This document shows, piece after piece, positions 1 through 3,909 of a stretch of DNA of 6,043 nt. The stretch spans positions 1 through 6,043 of the forward strand of contig CAZVME010000115.1 in assembly GCA_964628835.1 (NCBI GenBank), read 5' to 3'. Under the pieces are notes generated by a model. It made no database searches. It was not told the origin of the DNA and saw only the letters and a program-made list of their open reading frames with translations. The translations under genes and the position numbers were made by a program. The DNA is from JAAGZL01 sp964628835 (GTDB lineage Bacteria; Pseudomonadota; Gammaproteobacteria; Chromatiales; Chromatiaceae). Each line of letters starts with the position of its first letter. Position 1 is the first letter of the stretch.

Positions 1-34
1 CTTACTGGATACCGGGTCAAGCCCGGTATGACGG
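1..34. repeat. Short palindromic intergenic repeat (stem-loop)
   Basis: Positions 9-16 (ATACCGGG) and 22-29 (CCCGGTAT) are perfect inverted repeats around a five-base loop, TCAAG. Read on the minus strand, the element has the form CGTCATACCGGG...CCCGGTATCCAG. That form resembles the small palindromic repeats scattered between genes in many proteobacterial genomes. It lies downstream of the cytochrome b gene, so it could act as a weak transcription end or mRNA stabiliser for that operon. It lacks a T-run directly after the stem on the minus strand, so I do not call it an intrinsic terminator. The element may continue to the left of the window. Membership of a repeat family is inferred from general resemblance; only one copy is visible here. 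Confidence 0.5.
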
Positions 35-162
35 ATTTTAGTTAACGGGACAGCAGTGAAAAAAACAATACCTTTGCGTTATTTGCGCCCTGACGAGAGA
101 AACATGGATGCTTCTTATCGGACACCAGCTATTAACCCGACCCCTGACCGAGCATCACTCAC

Positions 163-834
163 TCAATCTTTCAGGCGTTTGGGATACTCCGCCTCCAGGT
201 AGGCCCCTTCCACTTCAGAGAGTTCCACCTTCTCAAAACCGGTGATCATGGTTTTGATATAGGCGAAGGGCGTCTTGCCAGTGGTGGTCATATAGACATG
301 GATGATGGCGAAGGCCACCATCATGAATGCCGCTGCGGTATGCAGAAAGACCACAACCCGGAAATAGAAACCGGAATCAGGCATAACATTCCACAGGTCA
401 TACAGCAGATAAACCATGCCTGTCGCCGCCAAGGCCGGTCCGATAAGGATCATGAAGGTGAGATAGGCCAGCGCCTGCAACGGATTCTGCTTATGTTGAA
501 GGGTCTTAATATGTGGATGGCTCTGACCAGAAAGGATACCCCAGGCATAGAAACGGATCACCGCAAACATTCCGGTCTTCTTGGGCAGAAACTGCCGCCA
601 GTTACCGGTAGTGAAATTCCAGAAAGTGGTAAACAGCCACAGCACAATCAGCAGGAGGGCTGAAATGGTATGAATCTCAACTGCCGTTTGAAAATCCATA
701 AAATCATGGGTGCCATGCAGCCCAAAACCAGTATAGGCCAGGGTAAAAATCAGCACCGCCTGGGACCAGTGCCAAAAGCGCTCATAGATGGTGTAGATCT
801 TGACCGCCTGTTTACGTGTTTTTCCGTTTGTCAT
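163..834 (-). CDS. Membrane b-type cytochrome (cytochrome b561 / Ni-Fe hydrogenase cytochrome b type), partner of the octaheme cytochrome
   Basis: This is an integral inner-membrane di-heme b cytochrome that probably exchanges electrons between the quinone pool and the periplasmic octaheme cytochrome encoded just upstream. Residues here are numbered from the ATG at 849. There are four hydrophobic helices at roughly 25-47, 57-80, 125-150 and 163-188. Candidate heme-ligand histidines are H27 (FWHW), H60 (EIHT), H170 (FLHT) and H184 (IIHVYM). The last pair, 14 residues apart in the fourth helix, and the following TTTGKTPFAYIKTMITGFE segment are typical of HyaC/thiosulfate-reductase-like b subunits. 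About 224-228 residues is normal for the family. Two starts are possible. The ATG at 849 lies three bases after the upstream stop codon and has no proper Shine-Dalgarno. The ATG at 834 is preceded by GGGGA at about eight bases, so I prefer it. The gene is co-transcribed with, and probably translationally coupled to, the octaheme gene. The direction of electron flow is inferred. Confidence 0.88.
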   Translation of the reverse strand: MTNGKTRKQAVKIYTIYERFWHWSQAVLIFTLAYTGFGLHGTHDFMDFQTAVEIHTISALLLIVLWLFTTFWNFTTGNWRQFLPKKTGMFAVIRFYAWGILSGQSHPHIKTLQHKQNPLQALAYLTFMILIGPALAATGMVYLLYDLWNVMPDSGFYFRVVVFLHTAAAFMMVAFAIIHVYMTTTGKTPFAYIKTMITGFEKVELSEVEGAYLEAEYPKRLKD

Positions 835-852
835 TGTCTCTATCCCCATCTC

Positions 853-2592
853 TTAACAGGAGCCATCAGATTTACCGCTCTTGCACATAATGATACGCAG
901 GATCGTATGCAACACCACCACCGCCAGGGCACCCAGCACCAGCAGATAGCCCAACATGTCGAGCCACTTAAAGCTGTCGCGGCCCGGTATATAGAAACCA
1001 TTCAGCTCTTTTAGCCGTCCCTCCTTGGCATGGCACTCATCACAACTGAGGGCATCCTCCTTCGGCGCCACCATATGGGTGATGGGCCAATACATATTGG
1101 TCTCCACAAAGCCGTATTCACCGCTATAGGGCAGACCAAACTCCTTCATGCCCCAGCTGATGGCCTTTTGAAAATCATAGTTGCCCCAGTAAGACGAATC
1201 GTCATCTCCCCACAGGTGCATATAGACCAGGGTGTTATTTCCCTTGTCAAAGGGCTGGAACGCATGCATCTGTTTGAACGGCCAGATGCGTGATTTCGGA
1301 TCATCAAAGGAACCGCTGAAGGAGTTGATATCCACCGGTCGGGAGGGGTCAATCTTGCTATCAACCGTTGAGTAGCTAATCTGGCCGTCAAACCACGCAT
1401 AATGTGGAATCAGGTCTTCCCCGAATTTAAATGAACCCTTGATTGACTTGTATGTCTTGCGGTGTTCACCGTCACCCTGGGTATACTCTTCCAGATAGAA
1501 ACCCTCACCATCCTTCAGCTTACCTGCTTCTCGCCAGTCCCAATCAGTCATGGTGGCCACGCCGCCGCGGGCGTACTTTGGGATATGACAGGTCACGCAG
1601 GCCACCCGGTCGGCATGGCCATTAAGTTTGACTTCCTTAATGCCCTCCAGGTAATCATGGGGAGAATTTCCATGACAGGATTGACAGGTAGCCACGCTAC
1701 GCCGTTGGCCCGGCTTGCCCACACCCTCAGGGTCGGTGGCCATGGTGCTATACCTACTGCCGGAGATTACATGCTGCTTTGTGACATGGCACTCGGTGCA
1801 AGAAAAGTTTAGGCCTTCCGATGCCATGTGTACATCCAGGGACCTGTCTGGGTTGATCAGTGCGGTAGAGAGATCCCCATGTTTTACGTTATCGCCACCA
1901 CCACCCTTGAAATGACAGCCGCCACAGTTGGCGCGGGTTGGCATACCAACGCTCTGCGCCACTTTGGCCAGATCGATCTGCGGCTTGTCCTCGAACATAA
2001 CCGCACAGGACTCGTTCCCCTGGGTGGGGGGCAACCGGTAATAGGTACCACTGCGGTCATGACAAACCACACAATCAATATTCTCCTGATTGGAGTAGTC
2101 AAAGGTGTGATCCTCATGACCATAGCTCGGGTGGCACATGGCGCACATCCCTTCATTACCGCGGGCGTTGGTGCAAAAATTGTTTACCAGAGTCTTTTTA
2201 CCCAGCACCTGTCCGGTCTTGGGATGTTTGTATTCCCACTTCCAGTGGATGGAGTGCATGAACTGCTTGCCCGCCTTGTTGTGACAGGAGAGACAGGCCT
2301 TGGTTACTTCCGTGCCACTCGCAAATGGACCCTTCAGTTCTTCATACTCGGCATGATCAGCGGTAGAGTCGCTCTCCACCGCCTGCAACATCCGCTTCTC
2401 AGCAGCTGACCGCTCATCCTTGGTATATTCAGCCACACCTATGCCACCACCATCACTACCCGGTGTAGCAGAAGTATGAGTTACATCCGCCGCACGCAGT
2501 GGGATTGTGCCCAAGACAAAAACCAACATCACAAACAACCAATGGACCGAACGTATGCTAGTAAGATCCAGTTCTGTTGAGTGATTAGCCAT
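853..2592 (-). CDS. Octaheme c-type cytochrome, tetrathionate reductase (OTR) family, membrane-anchored
   Basis: This is a periplasmic multiheme cytochrome of 579 residues. Eight CxxCH heme-binding motifs begin at C100, C150, C174, C223, C265, C303, C332 and C517. Motifs one to seven are clustered; the eighth follows a gap of about 180 residues rich in aromatic residues and just after an ITHMVAPKEDALSC segment, an arrangement I associate with the OTR family. An N-terminal export signal (hydrophobic core about 17-31, likely cleavage near A34-A35) precedes the mature protein, and a hydrophobic helix at about 543-569 should anchor it to the inner membrane. The Shewanella family member reduces tetrathionate, nitrite and hydroxylamine in vitro, but physiological substrates are uncertain, so the substrate here is open. 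The start at 2592 has a Shine-Dalgarno (AAAAGG) eight bases upstream. The b-type cytochrome gene follows immediately, suggesting a quinone-linked complex. Segment 154-161 (HPSYGHED) differs from the pattern I recall for the family; see findings. Hydroxylamine oxidoreductase is a less likely alternative, since the heme spacing and C-terminal region fit OTR better. Confidence 0.87.
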   Translation of the reverse strand: MANHSTELDLTSIRSVHWLFVMLVFVLGTIPLRAADVTHTSATPGSDGGGIGVAEYTKDERSAAEKRMLQAVESDSTADHAEYEELKGPFASGTEVTKACLSCHNKAGKQFMHSIHWKWEYKHPKTGQVLGKKTLVNNFCTNARGNEGMCAMCHPSYGHEDHTFDYSNQENIDCVVCHDRSGTYYRLPPTQGNESCAVMFEDKPQIDLAKVAQSVGMPTRANCGGCHFKGGGGDNVKHGDLSTALINPDRSLDVHMASEGLNFSCTECHVTKQHVISGSRYSTMATDPEGVGKPGQRRSVATCQSCHGNSPHDYLEGIKEVKLNGHADRVACVTCHIPKYARGGVATMTDWDWREAGKLKDGEGFYLEEYTQGDGEHRKTYKSIKGSFKFGEDLIPHYAWFDGQISYSTVDSKIDPSRPVDINSFSGSFDDPKSRIWPFKQMHAFQPFDKGNNTLVYMHLWGDDDSSYWGNYDFQKAISWGMKEFGLPYSGEYGFVETNMYWPITHMVAPKEDALSCDECHAKEGRLKELNGFYIPGRDSFKWLDMLGYLLVLGALAVVVLHTILRIIMCKSGKSDGSC

Positions 2593-2600
2593 ACTGTCAA

Positions 2601-2606
2601 CCTTTT
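2601..2606 (-). promoter_or_regulatory. Ribosome binding site of the octaheme cytochrome gene
   Basis: On the minus strand AAAAGG lies eight bases before the ATG at 2592. This purine-rich sequence at normal spacing supports that start over in-frame downstream methionines, which would cut into the export signal. Confidence 0.6.
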
Positions 2607-2624
2607 TGTAGATGTATCATTCTT

Positions 2625-2630
2625 ATTTTC
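2625..2630 (-). promoter_or_regulatory. Candidate -10 element of the octaheme/cytochrome b operon
   Basis: The minus-strand hexamer GAAAAT matches TATAAT at four of six positions, including the important second A and last T. With this as the -10, transcription would begin near 2618, giving a 26-base leader that contains the Shine-Dalgarno. The centre of the FNR-like box (2659.5) is then 41.5 bases upstream of that start, the standard spacing for class II FNR activation, in which no good -35 is needed. The match is modest taken alone; the spacing is what supports it. Confidence 0.45.
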
Positions 2631-2652
2631 TGCAACTGGCAATATCAGCGAC

Positions 2653-2666
2653 ATGATAATAATCAA
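2653..2666 (-). promoter_or_regulatory. FNR/ANR-type box upstream of the octaheme cytochrome operon
   Basis: The sequence ATGATAATAATCAA (plus strand) matches the FNR consensus TTGAT-N4-ATCAA at nine of ten specified positions; only the first base differs. It contains the perfect inner dyad TGAT-AATA-ATCA and is followed by a further TGAT half-site at 2667-2670. It lies 61-74 bases upstream of the octaheme start codon. FNR-family proteins sense oxygen loss (FNR/ANR) or nitric oxide (DNR) and activate anaerobic respiratory genes, which suits a multiheme reductase. The dyad is symmetric, so action on the divergent efflux operon cannot be excluded, although that start codon is almost 200 bases away. 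Binding by an FNR-family protein is inferred. Confidence 0.6.
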
Positions 2667-2750
2667 TGATGTAAAAAAAACCCTTGACAGCTCCCTCTCT
2701 GAGTCCGCATCGATCACCCTGGTAATGGCAATCACGAATCTGACAACTAT

Positions 2751-2768
2751 GGGAACATATGTGATCCC
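2751..2768. promoter_or_regulatory. Imperfect dyad in the divergent intergenic region, possible operator
   Basis: GGGAACATATGTGATCCC has GGGA and TCCC as outer arms and seven of nine symmetric pairs complementary. It also holds a perfect inner palindrome, ACATATGT, whose centre is shifted by one base from the outer arms. It sits about 60-80 bases upstream of the predicted start of the efflux operon, a position that could suit an activator or repressor. I do not recognise it as the site of a known regulator, and a chance palindrome is possible. Confidence 0.25.
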
Positions 2769-2796
2769 AAAATCCTTATGTCCGTTAACAGGATTA

Positions 2797-2824
2797 TTGA
2801 TAGATCTCGACACGACGTTACATT
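2797..2824 (+). promoter_or_regulatory. Candidate sigma-70 promoter of the RND efflux operon
   Basis: TTGATA at 2797-2802 matches the -35 consensus at five of six positions. TACATT at 2819-2824 matches the -10 at four of six, keeping the first T, the second A and the final T. The spacer is 16 bases. Transcription would begin near 2831, leaving a leader of about 30 bases to the ATG at 2862. An overlapping better -10 (TAGAAT at 2824-2829) would leave a spacer of 21 bases, too long for an unassisted promoter. A seven-base inverted repeat (GATTATT at 2792-2798, AATAATC at 2827-2833) brackets the promoter and could belong to an operator. Confidence 0.4.
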
Positions 2825-2850
2825 AGAATAATCTTATTTACTGCATATCT

Positions 2851-2854
2851 GGAG
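2851..2854 (+). promoter_or_regulatory. Ribosome binding site of the efflux adaptor gene
   Basis: GGAG lies seven bases before the ATG at 2862. The strong motif and normal spacing fix this start, which is also the one that yields an intact signal peptide. Confidence 0.7.
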
Positions 2855-2861
2855 AAACGGC

Positions 2862-3905
2862 ATGAAGCCAAGCCTTATCCTGGCCCTATCAACCCTGTTA
2901 CTGTCCCTCGCAGCCGAGGCCGCCTCCCCCCTGGAGACAGCCCAGGCCAATTATCGTGATATCCCCCTGGAGCATCGTCTGGATGGAGTGGTGGAGGCGG
3001 TAAACCAGGGCACACTCTCAGCCCAGACCCAGGGCCAGGTGCTTGAAGTCCTGTTTGATGTGGATGACTATGTGAAACATGGCATTGTGGTGATCCGGCT
3101 CAAGGACACGGAACAGCAGGCCCGACTGGCGCAGGCCAAGGCGGAACTCAATGCCGCATCAGCCCGTTTAAAAGAGGCCCGAAAGGAGCAGAAACGCATA
3201 GTCGCCATATATGAGAAGAAGCTGATCTCCAGTTCCACCCTGGATCAGACCAATGCCGGACTGGAGGCCGCCAAGGCCCGCAATCAGGCGGCACTGGCCG
3301 GACTGAAGCAGGCCGAGGAACAGCTCGGCTACACCCAGGTAAAAGCCCCTTTCTCCGGCATCGTCACCCAGCGCCATATCGAAGTGGGCGAAACCGCAAA
3401 TCCTGGTCAACGTCTGATGAGCGGGGTGTCGCTGGACAAACTCCGGGTAAACGTAAACGTGCCCCAGAGTCTGATCCCGGTGATCCGCGCCAGCGGCACG
3501 GCCAAGATCATCCTCCCGGATAACCGGACCGTGCAAGCAGCTGACCTCACCATATTTCCCTTTGCCCAGAGCGGAAGCGGCACCTTCAAGGTGCGGCTGG
3601 GACTGCCGCAGCAGGCCTCGGGACTGTTCCCGGGGATGTTCGTAAAGACCACATTCCATATCGGCACCCAGAAACGCCTGCTGATCCCATACCAGGCAGT
3701 GGTGTTCCGTAGCGAAGTGACCGGGACCTATGTCCTGAACCAGGAGGGGAAGATCTCCTTCCGCCACATACGTCTGGGTCGGAAACTGGCAGACGGGATG
3801 ATCATCATCCTCGCTGGACTGGACCAGGATGAGAAGGTGGCCCTGGACCCGGTGGCAGCCGGGACCCAACTCAAAAGCGCGATCAGGGAGAGCAACGGTG
3901 GATAG
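2862..3905 (+). CDS. RND efflux system periplasmic adaptor subunit (membrane fusion protein, HlyD/AcrA type)
   Basis: This periplasmic adaptor, 347 residues, would link the RND permease encoded next to an outer-membrane channel. A signal peptide at about 1-21 (MKPS, leucine-rich core, AEA cleavage site) lacks a lipobox cysteine, so the mature protein should be soluble and periplasmic rather than a lipoprotein as in AcrA. The two lipoyl half-motifs are at about 45-80 (including GQVLEVLFDVDDYVK) and 155-185 (TQVKAPFSGIVTQRHIEVGE). They flank an alpha-helical hairpin at about 85-155, rich in Ala, Glu, Lys and Gln. A beta-barrel domain (about 190-265) and a membrane-proximal domain (about 270-340) follow. 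Length and domain order are normal for the family. There are no cysteines and no histidine- or methionine-rich metal-binding segment, so nothing points to a metal-efflux adaptor. The stop codon is one base before the permease ATG, so the two genes form an operon. Confidence 0.92.
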   Translation: MKPSLILALSTLLLSLAAEAASPLETAQANYRDIPLEHRLDGVVEAVNQGTLSAQTQGQVLEVLFDVDDYVKHGIVVIRLKDTEQQARLAQAKAELNAASARLKEARKEQKRIVAIYEKKLISSSTLDQTNAGLEAAKARNQAALAGLKQAEEQLGYTQVKAPFSGIVTQRHIEVGETANPGQRLMSGVSLDKLRVNVNVPQSLIPVIRASGTAKIILPDNRTVQAADLTIFPFAQSGSGTFKVRLGLPQQASGLFPGMFVKTTFHIGTQKRLLIPYQAVVFRSEVTGTYVLNQEGKISFRHIRLGRKLADGMIIILAGLDQDEKVALDPVAAGTQLKSAIRESNGG

Positions 3906-3909
3906 GATG
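3885..3909 (+). promoter_or_regulatory. Overlapping translation start region of the RND permease
   Basis: Two in-frame starts compete. The ATG at 3907 begins one base after the adaptor stop codon (3903-3905) and gives the MGISGRIA N-terminus typical of this subfamily. The GTG at 3898 overlaps the end of the adaptor gene and has the better Shine-Dalgarno, AGGGAG at 3885-3890 with seven bases of spacing; it would add only three residues (VDR read as MDR). Either arrangement implies translational coupling of the two subunits. Confidence 0.45.

Noticed and set aside
59..90. T-run on the minus strand (complement of A59-A65) as an intrinsic terminator for the cytochrome operon
   Set aside because: The preceding sequence on that strand offers only a three-base-pair stem (GCG/CGC), too weak for a confident terminator.
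56..200. Short plus-strand reading frame beginning with a GTG near 56
   Set aside because: It has no good Shine-Dalgarno, runs into the 3' end of the cytochrome b gene on the other strand, and resembles nothing I recognise.
298..1014. Plus-strand open frames opposite the cytochrome b gene and the end of the octaheme gene
   Set aside because: They are shadows of the two cytochrome genes, with low-complexity His/Gln-rich translations and no recognisable domains.
1828..2409. Plus-strand 193-codon open frame within the octaheme gene
   Set aside because: It is antisense to a gene with eight clear CxxCH motifs, has no recognisable family features, and such frames are common opposite GC-rich coding DNA.
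853..2592. Assignment of the octaheme protein to hydroxylamine oxidoreductase
   Set aside because: Both have eight c-hemes, but the long gap before the eighth CxxCH and the segment leading into it fit the OTR family. I did not identify the HAO tyrosine cross-link motif.
2625..2650. Sigma-54 promoter on the minus strand around TTGCA
   Set aside because: A TTGCA is present but there is no GG doublet at the required distance upstream.
2797..2810. Second FNR-like box, TTGAT-N4-CTCGA
   Set aside because: Only one half-site is good; the other matches three of five positions. The sequence is better explained as the -35 of the efflux promoter.
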